Below are positions 6,910-15,219 of a DNA stretch of 64,000 nucleotides, in pieces (within the stretch, counting starts at the first letter, position 1; every line of letters begins with the position of its first letter). This DNA is from Phytohabitans sp052068095 (GTDB lineage Bacteria > Actinomycetota > Actinomycetes > Mycobacteriales > Micromonosporaceae), in assembly GCF_052068095.1 (NCBI RefSeq), contig NZ_JBQHDG010000038.1, positions 9,141 through 73,140 on the forward strand, written 5' to 3'. Position numbers and translations under genes: made by a program. The notes beneath the pieces were generated by a model, which saw nothing but the letters and a program-made list of their open reading frames with translations, searched no databases and was not told the origin of the DNA.

Positions 6910-8981
6910 GTGGCTCGGGAGAGGGCGACATAGAGCGTCCGTGCGCCGGCGTCGGTCCTTATCTCTTCGGGTGAGATGAGGACCACGCCGTCGTACTCCA
7001 TGCCCTTGGCCTGAAGGCTCGTGACCACCTGGAGGCGGTCGGTGGGCAGGCCGGCCAGCCAGCCGGCGACCTCGTCGCGGCGGGGCACCGGCGTGATCAC
7101 GCCGACCGTCCCCTCCACGTCCGCGAGCAGCCGCTCCGCGGCCTCGCGGGTCGCGCCCGGCAGGGCCGCCGCGGACACCGTCAGCTCCTCCGGTGGTACC
7201 CCCGTCGAGCGCACCGCCCGCGGCAGCGCGATGTCCGGCGAGACCTCGCGGATCACCTTGGCCGCCACCGCGAAGATCTCCGCCGAGTTGCGGTAGTTGG
7301 TGGTGAGGGTGAACTCGTGCCGGCGCCGCCCGCCCAGCGCCTTGTCGCGGGACCGGGACAGCTCGCCCGGGTCACCGGTCCAGGCGGTCTGCGCGGGATC
7401 GCCGACCACGGTCCAGGACGCGAGCCGCCCGCGCCGCCCCAGCATCCGCCACTGCATCGGCGAGACGTCCTGCGACTCGTCGACCACCACGTGCGCGTAC
7501 TCGCGGTAGTCGTCCGGCCGGCGCACCGCGGCCGCGCGGGCGGCGCGCTGCCGGTCGGCGTACGTGCTCACCTCGCGCACCCCGTCGACCACGTGGAACG
7601 GGTCGCGCTGGCGCTTGGCCGGCTGCGGCGGGCGGCCGAGCATCTCGTCGAGCTCGTCGAGCAGCGCCACGTCCGCGACCGTGGGGTCACCCGGGGTGAA
7701 GGCGCCGCGGAGCAGCCCCCCCTCCGCGGTGGTGAGGATCCCTCCCGTGTACGCGCGGAGCCGCGCCGGGTCGGCCAGCCAGGCGAGCACGTGCCGGGGC
7801 GCCAGCCGGGGCCACCACGCCTTGATGAAGTCGCGGAAGTCGGTGCGCTCGGCCAGCTCGTCTTCGAAGTCGACCTGCGCGGGCAGGCCGCCGATCTTAT
7901 GGCGCTGGGCCTGCGCCCACAGCGCGTCGAACAGCCCGTCGATGCCGGCCCGGCGCACCTCGTTGCGGCGGGCGCCGCGGGGCAGCGCGCGGGAGCGGAT
8001 GGCGTCCAGCTCAGGGCGGTTGAGGCGGAGCAGGTCGCCCCGGTACAGCAGGCGCAGCTCGGTCGGCCCGCCCGGCACCGCGTCGCGGACCGCGCGCTCC
8101 AGCACCCGGCGCATGCGCAGCGAGCCCTTCACCGAGGCGACCGCGGTCGGGTCGGTACGCGTGGCGGTCACGCCCTCGACGATCGAGCCGAGCGAGTGCA
8201 GGGTGGCGGCGTCCTCGCCGAGCGACGGGAGCACCGAGGCGATGTACTCGACGAACACCGACGACGGCCCGACCACGAGGATGCCGCCGCCGGCGAACCG
8301 GGAGCGGTCGGAGTAGAGCAGGTAGGCCGCGCGGTGCAGCGCCACGGCGGTCTTGCCGGTGCCGGGGCCGCCCGACACGATCGTCACGCCCGAGGCGGGC
8401 GAGCGGATCGCCTGGTCCTGCTCGCGCTGGATGGTGGCGACGATGTCGCGCATGCCTCGGCCGGTGGCGCGGGCGAGCGTGGCCAGCAGCGCGCCGTCGC
8501 CGACGACCCGCATGCCCTCCGGGGCGGCCTCCGGGTCGAGCAGGTCGTCTTCGATGTTGGTGACCTTCTCGCCGCTCGACTGGATCATGCGGCGGCGCAC
8601 CACACCTCGCGGGTCGGCGGCCGTGGCCTGGTAGAACGCCGCCGCGGCCGGCGCCCGCCAGTCGACGACGAGCGGCTCGGCGTCTTCCGCGCGCACCCCC
8701 AGGCGCCCCACGTGCAACACCTGACCCTCGCGCATGTCGAGCCGGCCGAAGACGAGACCCTCGTGCTCGGCGTCCAGCGCGTGCCGTCGCCGGGCGGCGT
8801 GGAAGACCATCGCGTCCCGCTCCACCAGCGCGCCGAAGTTACCCACCCGGGCGAGGCGGTAGCCCTCCTTCTCGGCCCGGGCCGCGGCCTGCCGCAGCTC
8901 CGCCAGCCGGGCGTACACCCGGTCGACGTGGCGCTGCTCGGCGGCGATCTCCTGCTGAAGGGTGGTGGCGGCGTCGGTCAA
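6882..8981 (-). CDS. helR: HelR/HelD-type RNA polymerase recycling ATPase
   Basis: 699 residues from a TTG start at 8981 with GGGAG about ten bases upstream. The N-terminal 60 residues are coiled coil (LQQEIAAEQRHVDRVYARL), followed by a UvrD/Rep-type superfamily 1 helicase core: Walker A GGPGTGKTAV at about 204-213, Walker B VVDESQD at about 499-505, and the C-terminal motif TLYVALSRATQRL. This length and layout are those of actinobacterial HelD/HelR, which insert arms into stalled RNA polymerase to release it. HelR of this group also displaces rifamycins. I did not find the rifamycin-associated promoter element upstream, so drug induction is unproven. The gene sits 75 bases after the hydrolase gene on the same strand. 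Confidence 0.85.
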   Translation of the reverse strand: MTDAATTLQQEIAAEQRHVDRVYARLAELRQAAARAEKEGYRLARVGNFGALVERDAMVFHAARRRHALDAEHEGLVFGRLDMREGQVLHVGRLGVRAEDAEPLVVDWRAPAAAAFYQATAADPRGVVRRRMIQSSGEKVTNIEDDLLDPEAAPEGMRVVGDGALLATLARATGRGMRDIVATIQREQDQAIRSPASGVTIVSGGPGTGKTAVALHRAAYLLYSDRSRFAGGGILVVGPSSVFVEYIASVLPSLGEDAATLHSLGSIVEGVTATRTDPTAVASVKGSLRMRRVLERAVRDAVPGGPTELRLLYRGDLLRLNRPELDAIRSRALPRGARRNEVRRAGIDGLFDALWAQAQRHKIGGLPAQVDFEDELAERTDFRDFIKAWWPRLAPRHVLAWLADPARLRAYTGGILTTAEGGLLRGAFTPGDPTVADVALLDELDEMLGRPPQPAKRQRDPFHVVDGVREVSTYADRQRAARAAAVRRPDDYREYAHVVVDESQDVSPMQWRMLGRRGRLASWTVVGDPAQTAWTGDPGELSRSRDKALGGRRRHEFTLTTNYRNSAEIFAVAAKVIREVSPDIALPRAVRSTGVPPEELTVSAAALPGATREAAERLLADVEGTVGVITPVPRRDEVAGWLAGLPTDRLQVVTSLQAKGMEYDGVVLISPEEIRTDAGARTLYVALSRATQRLTTLAL

Positions 8982-9056
8982 GTTTTCGGGGCTCCCAGGA
9001 GAAGTGCGGCGCCTGGTGTGTCACGAGGCCAGACAACAGTACGCGTCCGGCGCTCG

Positions 9057-9962
9057 TCACGCCTTCCTGCCGTGATCAATTGCGGCGTGGACGACATCGA
9101 GCAGCGCGGCGTTGACCATGTCCGGGCGCTCCAGCATCAGCATGTGGCCGGCGTCCGGGCAGACGGTGAGCGCCGCGCCGGGCAGGGCTTTGGCGATCGA
9201 CAGCGCGCACACCGGCGGGGTGAGCCGGTCGCGCTCCCCCACCATCACGGCGGTCGGCACGGTCGGCAGCGCGGCGAGCGTCTCCAGGCGGGCCTGCGCG
9301 CCCACCGAGGGGCGGAAGCCGCCGATCGAGCTGAGCGAGGCGCGCGCGACGGCCTTGGTCGTGAGCCGCACGTCCGCCGGGTCGCACGGGTGCCCGAAGA
9401 GCAGCCAGCGCAGGCTCGGCCGGAGCGCCAGTGTGAACGCCCGGTGCGGCCGCCAGTCACCCAGCCGGGCGAGCACCTGCGCGCTGGTCATCTCCGCCAT
9501 CCGGACGAGGTGCGCGACCCGCGACGGCAGCCCGTACACCGTGTGGGTGTGTCCCTCGGCGGTGGTGCTCAGGAGGAAGAGGCCGGCGACCCGCGCGGCG
9601 AAGTCCTCCGGATGCCGGTGGGCGTACTCCATGATCGTCATGCCGCCGAGCGAGTGGCCGCCGAGGACGACCGGGCCGGTGGGAGCGACCGTACGCAGCA
9701 CCTCGGCGAGGTCATCGCCGAGCCGGTCGAGCGTGGCGGCGCTGCGGTCGACGCCGCCGGAGCGCCCATGGCCCCGCGCGTCGTACGTCACGACCCGGGC
9801 CACCTTGGCGAGCTGCCGCACCTGGCGATGCCATGTCCGGCCGTCGAGCGCCCAGCCGTGCAGCAGCACGACGGTGACCGGGGCGCCGGGCGGGCCGGCG
9901 GTGCGCACGTGCAGTCGGGGGCCGTCCGCCAGGCGGATCTCAGCCTGCTCGACCGTTGTCAT
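9057..9962 (-). CDS. Alpha/beta-fold hydrolase
   Basis: 301 residues from the ATG at 9962, set by the ribosome site GGAGGAG six bases upstream. The fold signatures are complete: oxyanion LLHGWALDG at 33-41, nucleophile elbow GGHSLGG with Ser104, an acid candidate in VGERDRL, and the catalytic His at about 273 in PDAGHMLM. A cap region (about residues 125-205) is present. The best general match is to esterase or epoxide-hydrolase-like enzymes with lipophilic substrates; the exact substrate cannot be read. It lies upstream of the HelR-type gene and may share its transcript. Confidence 0.85.
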   Translation of the reverse strand: MTTVEQAEIRLADGPRLHVRTAGPPGAPVTVVLLHGWALDGRTWHRQVRQLAKVARVVTYDARGHGRSGGVDRSAATLDRLGDDLAEVLRTVAPTGPVVLGGHSLGGMTIMEYAHRHPEDFAARVAGLFLLSTTAEGHTHTVYGLPSRVAHLVRMAEMTSAQVLARLGDWRPHRAFTLALRPSLRWLLFGHPCDPADVRLTTKAVARASLSSIGGFRPSVGAQARLETLAALPTVPTAVMVGERDRLTPPVCALSIAKALPGAALTVCPDAGHMLMLERPDMVNAALLDVVHAAIDHGRKA

Positions 9963-10022
9963 GGGCTCCTCCGTTAGTACCCACGGGTAACAATCATGCC
10001 CCGAAAACACCCGCGTTACACA

Positions 10023-10054
10023 ACAAGAGGCCCCGCCGTAGCGGGACCTCTTGT
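10023..10054 (-). terminator. Strong hairpin terminator
   Basis: ACAAGAGGCCCCGC and GCGGGACCTCTTGT flank a CGTA loop and pair at 13 of 14 positions. It lies after the minus-strand 108-residue gene and before the hydrolase gene, so it most likely ends the former transcript. The tail is not U-rich, as usual for actinobacterial terminators. Confidence 0.7.
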
Positions 10055-10058
10055 CAGA

Positions 10059-10100
10059 TCTTGTACTTGGAGGGCGCTGCTCTTGTACTTGGAGGGCGCT
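10059..10100. repeat. Tandem 22-bp duplication
   Basis: The 20-base word TCTTGTACTTGGAGGGCGCT occurs twice without mismatch, at 10059-10078 and 10081-10100, separated by GC. The second copy touches the stop codon of the small minus-strand gene, and the block sits between that stop and the hairpin terminator. A recent tandem duplication of the gene's 3' tail is the simplest reading. Confidence 0.9.
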
Positions 10101-10426
10101 CAGGCCTCGAACACGCCGGCGTCGACCAGGCGCTTTTCGGTCTCGTCCCAGCCGTCGCCCGGGGCGGCGGCCGCGAGGGCGGCGAGCTCCGCACGGATCT
10201 TGGGGCCGTGGCCGGCGCCGGCCAGCACCCGGATCTCCTCCACGAACGCGTCCGAGTCGGTGCGCAGGTGCAGGGTCTTGCCGTTGGTCAGGTTGCGCAC
10301 GTAGGCGTGCTTGCCCTTGTTGAGCGGGATCAGGTACTTGTACTCGCCGAGCACGCTCAGGGCGCCACCCGCGCCCTGGCCGGCGCGGACGGATGCGCGC
10401 GCGGTCTTGGAGGTGTTGCTCGCCAC
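10100..10426 (-). CDS. Conserved small protein of unknown function
   Basis: 108 residues from the GTG at 10426, which has AAGGAG about eight bases upstream. The first 25 residues are small and basic, then comes a well-ordered segment (GEYKYLIPLNKGKHAYVRNL, followed by TNGKTLHLRTDSDAFVEEI) that looks like a small beta-alpha domain, and a helical C-terminus. No signal peptide and no membrane segment. I do not recognise a named family. It stands divergent from the DUF3145 gene with about 230 bases between and is followed by a strong terminator, so it is probably a single-gene transcript. Confidence 0.65.
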   Translation of the reverse strand: MASNTSKTARASVRAGQGAGGALSVLGEYKYLIPLNKGKHAYVRNLTNGKTLHLRTDSDAFVEEIRVLAGAGHGPKIRAELAALAAAAPGDGWDETEKRLVDAGVFEA

Positions 10427-10658
10427 GGAGACGCTCCTTGTTGCAGGCAGGCTGAAGTCAGACCCGTGAACTTTACCCGATGGCCAGGCCCCACCGCTCG
10501 TGCGGTGACCGGCGCTCTGCGTCACAAGCGTGCGGAAATGTCGTGTCGTTTTTCCGATTCTCTAGCGCATCATCCGTCACACCAGTCATCATGTTGGTCA
10601 ACCGCCCGTTGATCGAGGTCGTAGGGGAAGACGCACCTCGCTTCTCCGGGAGGTCACC

Positions 10659-11150
10659 GTGCCAACGCGTGGCGTCGTATACGTCCACTCGACCCCGCTC
10701 GCCGTGTGTGCACACGTCGAGTGGGCGATCGCGCGCGTCCTCACCGCGCCGGTCAACCTGCACTGGACCGCCCAGCCGGTCGAATCCGGCGCCCGTCGGG
10801 CCGAGTGCAGCTGGACCGGACGCCCGGGGACCGGCGCGGAGCTGGCTGCTGCCCTCCGGCAGTGGCCCATGATCCGTTTCGAGATCACCGAGGATCCCAG
10901 TCCGGGCATCGACGGTGAACGCTTCATGTACGTGCCCGGCCGCGGCCTCTTCCGCGCCACCATGGGCGCGGCCGGCGACATCCAGCTCGGCGAAGACCGG
11001 CTGCGCAGCATCATGGAGGCCGCACGCGCCCCGGAGGCCCTCGCGCACGCGCTCGACCGGGCGCTCGGCACCGCGTGGGACGCCGAGCTCGAGCCCTACC
11101 GCTACGCCGGCGACGGCGCCCCGGTCACGCTGCTCACCCGGGTGGGCTGA
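10659..11150 (+). CDS. DUF3145 family protein
   Basis: 163 residues from the GTG at 10659, with CGGGAGG seven bases upstream. The sequence follows the actinobacterial DUF3145 pattern from end to end: TRGVVYVHSTPLAVCAHVEW at the N-terminus, the central AECSWTGRPGTGAELAAALR, then GDIQLGEDRLRS and the C-terminal AWDAELEPYRYAGDGAPV. The family is nearly universal in Actinobacteria, cytoplasmic, about 160 residues long and of unknown biochemical role. No operon partner is obvious: the next gene starts 47 bases later on the same strand but encodes an exported enzyme. Confidence 0.92.
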   Translation: MPTRGVVYVHSTPLAVCAHVEWAIARVLTAPVNLHWTAQPVESGARRAECSWTGRPGTGAELAAALRQWPMIRFEITEDPSPGIDGERFMYVPGRGLFRATMGAAGDIQLGEDRLRSIMEAARAPEALAHALDRALGTAWDAELEPYRYAGDGAPVTLLTRVG

Positions 11151-11197
11151 CCATCGTCCATTTGCTCCGCTCGCGCCGGGCTGTTCTGATAGCGGGC

Positions 11198-12907
11198 GTG
11201 CGTCTGCGTACCCGCGCGCTCTTCCTGACCGTGCTCCTCCTCGCGGCCGGCTGCCAGTCCTCCCCTCCGGCGCCGGCTCCGACGCCCGCACCCACGACCG
11301 CCAGACCCGCCCCACCGGCCGACGCGAGCCCGGCGCAGCGGGCCGCCGCCCTCGCCGCCACCCTCTCCGACGAGGATCTGGTGGGACAGGTGCTTATGCC
11401 GTACGCGTACGGCTCCTCGGCCACCGAGGTCACGCCCGGCAACGCGGCGGGCAACCGGCAGCTGGCCGGCGTCGACACCCCCGCCGAGATGGTCGCGCGC
11501 TACCGCCTCGGCGGCCTGATCCTGGTCGGCTTCTCCGCGGACGACCCCACGTCGCAAAACCAGGGCACCACCAATGTGGACGACGTGCGGCAGGTGCGCG
11601 GCCTCACCACCGGCCTCCAGGCCGCCCACGCCAAGCTCGCCGCCGGCTCCGCGCCGATGCTGATCGGCACCGACCAGGAGTACGGCGTCGTCACCCGCAT
11701 CAAGACCGGCGTGACCGCGCTGCCCAGCGCGATGGGCGCGGGCGCGGCCGGCGACCCCCGCCTGACCGAGGCGGCCTGGCGCGCGGCCGGCGACGAGCTC
11801 GCCGCGCTGGGCGTCAACGTCGACTTCGCACCGGTGGCCGACGTGCTCGGCAACGCGGGCAGTACCGTGATCGGCTCCCGCTCGTACGGCTCCGACCCGG
11901 CCAAGGTGTCCGCCCAGGTCGCCGGCGCCGTACGCGGCCTGCAAGCCAGCGGCGTCGCGGCCACGCTCAAGCACTTTCCGGGCCACGGCCACACCTCCGG
12001 CGACTCGCACAACGCCCTCCCCGGCCTCGCGCAGAACCGCGCCAGCCTCGACCGCGGCGACCTGCCGCCGTTCGTCGCCGGTATCGGCGCCGGCGCCAAG
12101 CTCGTGATGTCCGGCCACCTCGACGTCAAGGCGGTCGACCCGGGCACGGCCGCGACGTTCTCCCGCAAGGTGCTCACCGACGTGCTGCGCGGCGAGCTCG
12201 GCTTCAAGGGCGTCGTCATCACCGACGGCATGAACATGGCGCCCGCCAAGCGCTGGCCCGCCGGCGAGGCCGCGGTGCGCGCGCTCAACGCCGGCAACGA
12301 CATCCTGCTGATGCCGGACAAGCTGCCCGAGGCCTACAACGGCCTGCTGTCCGGGCTGCGGGTCGGCGACCTGAGCCGCGCCCGCCTGGTCGAGGCGGTC
12401 ACCCGGGTGCTGACGCTGAAGTTCGAGCTGGCCGGCAAGCCCGCGCCGGACATGTCCACTGTGGGCAGCGCCGCCCACCGCGAGGCCGCCGCCCGCTTGG
12501 CCGCGGCCGCGGTCACCCAGCTGCGCGGCACTTGCGGCACCGCACTGCGCGGCCCGGTGCAGGTCACCGCCGCCGGCGGCCGCGACACCGCGCGCGGCTG
12601 GCTGATCGAGGCCCTGCGCGCCGCCGGCGTACAGGTGGTCACGAACGGTGGCACGGTGGTCCACCTGGTCGGGTACGGCGACGAGCCCGGCGACCTCCGC
12701 AAGGGCGCGGCCGTGACCGTGGCGATGGACACCCCGTACCTACTGTCCAAGTCGGACTCGCCGGTGCTGCTCGCCACGTACTCGTCGAGCCAACCGTCGA
12801 TGGCCGGCCTCGCGGCGGTGCTGGCCGGCAAGGCCCCGGCGACCGGCCGCTCCCCCGTCGCGGTCGCCGGCCTCCCGCGAAGCTCCTGCGCCGCCCAGGC
12901 CGGCTGA
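11198..12907 (+). CDS. GH3 beta-N-acetylhexosaminidase lipoprotein, NagZ-like
   Basis: 569 residues from the GTG at 11198. The start is placed so that the protein opens with a lipoprotein signal (LTVLLLAAGC, lipid Cys at about 19), followed by a Pro/Ala/Thr-rich spacer to residue 45. The catalytic TIM barrel has the NagZ-type loop KHFPGHGHTSGDSH at about 258-271, whose His/Asp pair serves as acid/base in this subfamily, and the nucleophile Asp at about 343 in VVITDGMNM. After about residue 430 there is a second alpha/beta domain. It should remove N-acetylglucosamine from cell-wall or chitin fragments at the outer membrane face. Upstream in-frame codons lack a ribosome site and were not used. 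Confidence 0.88.
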   Translation: MRLRTRALFLTVLLLAAGCQSSPPAPAPTPAPTTARPAPPADASPAQRAAALAATLSDEDLVGQVLMPYAYGSSATEVTPGNAAGNRQLAGVDTPAEMVARYRLGGLILVGFSADDPTSQNQGTTNVDDVRQVRGLTTGLQAAHAKLAAGSAPMLIGTDQEYGVVTRIKTGVTALPSAMGAGAAGDPRLTEAAWRAAGDELAALGVNVDFAPVADVLGNAGSTVIGSRSYGSDPAKVSAQVAGAVRGLQASGVAATLKHFPGHGHTSGDSHNALPGLAQNRASLDRGDLPPFVAGIGAGAKLVMSGHLDVKAVDPGTAATFSRKVLTDVLRGELGFKGVVITDGMNMAPAKRWPAGEAAVRALNAGNDILLMPDKLPEAYNGLLSGLRVGDLSRARLVEAVTRVLTLKFELAGKPAPDMSTVGSAAHREAAARLAAAAVTQLRGTCGTALRGPVQVTAAGGRDTARGWLIEALRAAGVQVVTNGGTVVHLVGYGDEPGDLRKGAAVTVAMDTPYLLSKSDSPVLLATYSSSQPSMAGLAAVLAGKAPATGRSPVAVAGLPRSSCAAQAG

Positions 12908-12933
12908 CCAGGGTCTTGGTTATCGACCTGTGG

Positions 12934-12963
12934 CCGGGAGGGAGCAGCGTCACTCCCTCCCGG
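12934..12963. terminator. Bidirectional hairpin terminator
   Basis: CCGGGAGGGAG and CTCCCTCCCGG are a perfect 11-bp inverted repeat with an 8-base loop. It lies in the 64-base gap between the convergent GH3 and CBM2 genes and probably ends both transcripts. Confidence 0.75.
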
Positions 12964-12971
12964 ACCTCGGG

Positions 12972-14192
12972 TCAGCAGCCGATGCGGGTGGTGCTCATCG
13001 CTACGTCGTCGAACCAGAGGGTGTCGGCGCCCTCGCCGTAGCTTTCCCAGCCCAGCCGCAGGTCCGTCAGGCTGGGCCGCCAGTTGGCGCGGGACGACCA
13101 CTGGCCGTCGATGTCGTGTGTGGGCGTGCCGTCCGCGACCAGGCCGGCCACCTCGGCGCCGTCCACCCAGGTGCGGAGGTGACCCTGCGAGCCGTCCACC
13201 GTGAACTCGACGCAGGTCCACCGGTTGGTCGCCAGCGGCAGGCTCAGCGCGACTCCGGACGGGCTCTGCTCGGGCAGTGTCGCGTCGTCGGAGGCGCGGT
13301 TCCATTGGAGGGCGCCGTTCTGGCCGCCCATGCGCAGGTCGCGGTTGCCGTCGTTGGCGTCGCGCATGGCGAGGAACGTGACGTGCTGCTGCGGCAGGGC
13401 CGTCGTGTGCCGCACCCAGAAGCGCGCGAAGCGCACCGCGCCCAGGCCGCTCACCCCGCTCGTCGTGCCCACGAAGACGTGGTTGCAGTAGCCGGTGGCG
13501 CCGTTGACGCGTACCGACTTCGCGCCGCTGTGCGCCGTGGTGGTGTCCACTGTGGCTGTTCCGGCGCCCTGGCAGTCCGGATAGGACACGCTCCACACAC
13601 CTGACGGCGCACCGCCCTCCTGGCTCTCGAAGCCGTCACAGAAGGCCGCGCTGCCACAGCCCGTGGGCGGGGGCGGCGACGTGGGCGGAGCGGAGGTCGG
13701 CGGCGCCGAGGTGGGCGGCACGGACGTGGGAGGCACTGAGGTGGGAGGCACAGTCGTGGGCGGCGGCGTGGTGGGGCCGGCGCCGTTGCACGGCTCACCG
13801 TTCAGGGTGAAGCCGGTCGGCGCGGCGTTGCTCGCGGAGTACGTGCCCTGCACGCCGAACTCCGTCGAGCCGCCGGCCGGCAGCGACCCGTTCCACGCCG
13901 CGTTGCGCGCGGTGACCGCGGCGCCGGCCTGGGTGACGGCCGCGTTCCAGCCGTTCGTGACGCGCTGGTCGCCGCCGTAGGTCCAGGTGACCGTCCACCC
14001 GTTGACGGCGGCGTCACCCGCGGTGACCCGCACCGCCGCCGTGAAGCCGCCGGTCCACTGGTTGACCTGGTAGTCGACGAGGCAACCGGCGGCCGCGCCC
14101 GCCGGCGGCACCAGGGTGGGGCTCACCGCCACCGCGGCGCCGACCAGCAGCGCGGCCGCCGCGGCGACGGCCGCCCGTGCGTGCACTCTCAT
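12972..14192 (-). CDS. Secreted CBM2-containing polysaccharide-binding protein
   Basis: 406 residues from the ATG at 14192, which has GGAGG eight bases upstream. A signal peptide ends near AGAAAGC. Residues about 34-130 form a CBM2-type cellulose- or chitin-binding domain (VDYQVNQWTGGFTAAV, WTVTWTYGGDQRVTNGWNA, FGVQGTYSASN, ending LNGEPC) with paired cysteines. A Pro/Thr linker of repeated PPTS units (about 135-175) leads to a C-terminal beta-sandwich of about 225 residues with conserved Cys and Trp, an RFARFWVRH strand and a terminal WFDDVAMS, resembling concanavalin-like lectin/glucanase folds. No catalytic pair is evident, so it may bind rather than cut plant or cell-wall polysaccharide. 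Confidence 0.85.
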   Translation of the reverse strand: MRVHARAAVAAAAALLVGAAVAVSPTLVPPAGAAAGCLVDYQVNQWTGGFTAAVRVTAGDAAVNGWTVTWTYGGDQRVTNGWNAAVTQAGAAVTARNAAWNGSLPAGGSTEFGVQGTYSASNAAPTGFTLNGEPCNGAGPTTPPPTTVPPTSVPPTSVPPTSAPPTSAPPTSPPPPTGCGSAAFCDGFESQEGGAPSGVWSVSYPDCQGAGTATVDTTTAHSGAKSVRVNGATGYCNHVFVGTTSGVSGLGAVRFARFWVRHTTALPQQHVTFLAMRDANDGNRDLRMGGQNGALQWNRASDDATLPEQSPSGVALSLPLATNRWTCVEFTVDGSQGHLRTWVDGAEVAGLVADGTPTHDIDGQWSSRANWRPSLTDLRLGWESYGEGADTLWFDDVAMSTTRIGC

Positions 14193-14205
14193 GAAGCAAC
14201 CCTCC

Positions 14206-14237
14206 ATTGATGATGTTCGCTAATCATAGTCATCAAT
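14206..14237. promoter_or_regulatory. Inverted repeat upstream of CBM2 gene
   Basis: ATTGATGA (14206-14213) and TCATCAAT (14230-14237) form a perfect 8-bp inverted repeat with a 16-base AT-rich spacer. It lies directly upstream of the CBM2 protein start and in the short region divergent from the PfkB gene, a typical place for a regulator site. It does not match the CebR box. Confidence 0.45.
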
Positions 14238-14295
14238 GAGTCGTCGTCCGCTCCAGACCCGCGTAGGTACCGCCCCGACGGGGAAGTAGAGGACC

Positions 14296-15219
14296 ATGAG
14301 CAGCCATGTCCTGGTATTCGCCCCGGCGCCGCAGCTCACCGTGACGGTCGAGCAACCGGCCGACACGGTGGAGATCCACGTACACCCCGGCGGTCAGGGC
14401 GTGTGGCAAGCCCGCATGATCACCGAGCTGGGTCCGGCCGTGGTGATGTGCGCGACGGTCGGCGGCGAGATCGGCCAGGTGCTGCGGGCGCTGATCGCCG
14501 CCGAGGACATCGAGCTGCGCGCGGTCACCCGCGAGGCGACCAGCGGCGGGTACGTGCACGACCGGCGCGACGGCAGCCGCGCGGAGATCGCCGAGGTGGC
14601 CGGCGAGCCGCTGAGCCGCCACGAGCTGGACGAGCTGTACAGCCTCACGCTTGCCGCCGCCCTCGACGCGCCGGTGGCCGTGCTCAGCGGGCCGGCCGAC
14701 CCGTCGGTGCTGCCCGCGGACACCTACCGCCGGCTGGCCGCCGACCTCGGTGGCAACGGCGTCAAGGTGGTGGCCGACCTCTCCGGCGACCACCTGGCGG
14801 CGGTACTCGAGGGCGAGCCGTACCTCGTCAAGGTCAGCCACGAAGAGCTGATCGACGACGGGCGGGCCAACGACGACAGCGATCCCGAGCTCCTCGACGC
14901 TCTGCGTGGGCTGCACGGCGACGGCGCCCGCGCGGTGCTGGTGAGCCGGGCCGCCAAAGGCGCTCTGGCGCTGATCGACGGCGAGGCGTACGAGGTGGAC
15001 GCGCCCCGCCTGGAGGTCGCCGACGCGCGCGGCGCGGGCGACTCGATGACCGCCGGTGTGGCAGCCGTCCTGGCACAGGGTGGCGACCTGGCCACGGCGG
15101 TACGCACGGGCGCCGCCGCGGGCGCGCTCAACGTGACCCGGCATGGGCTCGGCAGCGGCCGGGCCGACGCGGTGCGCAGCCTTGTCGACCGCGTACGTCT
15201 CAAGAGGTTGGAGCGATGA
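14296..15219 (+). CDS. PfkB-family carbohydrate kinase, 1-phosphofructokinase-like
   Basis: 307 residues from the ATG at 14296 (AGAGGA upstream). The ribokinase fold is complete: the N-terminal sugar-binding region HPGGQGVWQARMI at about 30-42, a central ATP region with VSRAAKG, and the anion-hole/catalytic signature ARGAGDSMTAG with the base Asp at about 249. The best subgroup guess is the 1-phosphofructokinase/tagatose-6-phosphate branch, because of the NxxLT-like start with PGGxG. It overlaps surE by four bases (ATGA), so kinase and phosphatase are made together. The physiological sugar phosphate is not evident. Confidence 0.82.
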   Translation: MSSHVLVFAPAPQLTVTVEQPADTVEIHVHPGGQGVWQARMITELGPAVVMCATVGGEIGQVLRALIAAEDIELRAVTREATSGGYVHDRRDGSRAEIAEVAGEPLSRHELDELYSLTLAAALDAPVAVLSGPADPSVLPADTYRRLAADLGGNGVKVVADLSGDHLAAVLEGEPYLVKVSHEELIDDGRANDDSDPELLDALRGLHGDGARAVLVSRAAKGALALIDGEAYEVDAPRLEVADARGAGDSMTAGVAAVLAQGGDLATAVRTGAAAGALNVTRHGLGSGRADAVRSLVDRVRLKRLER

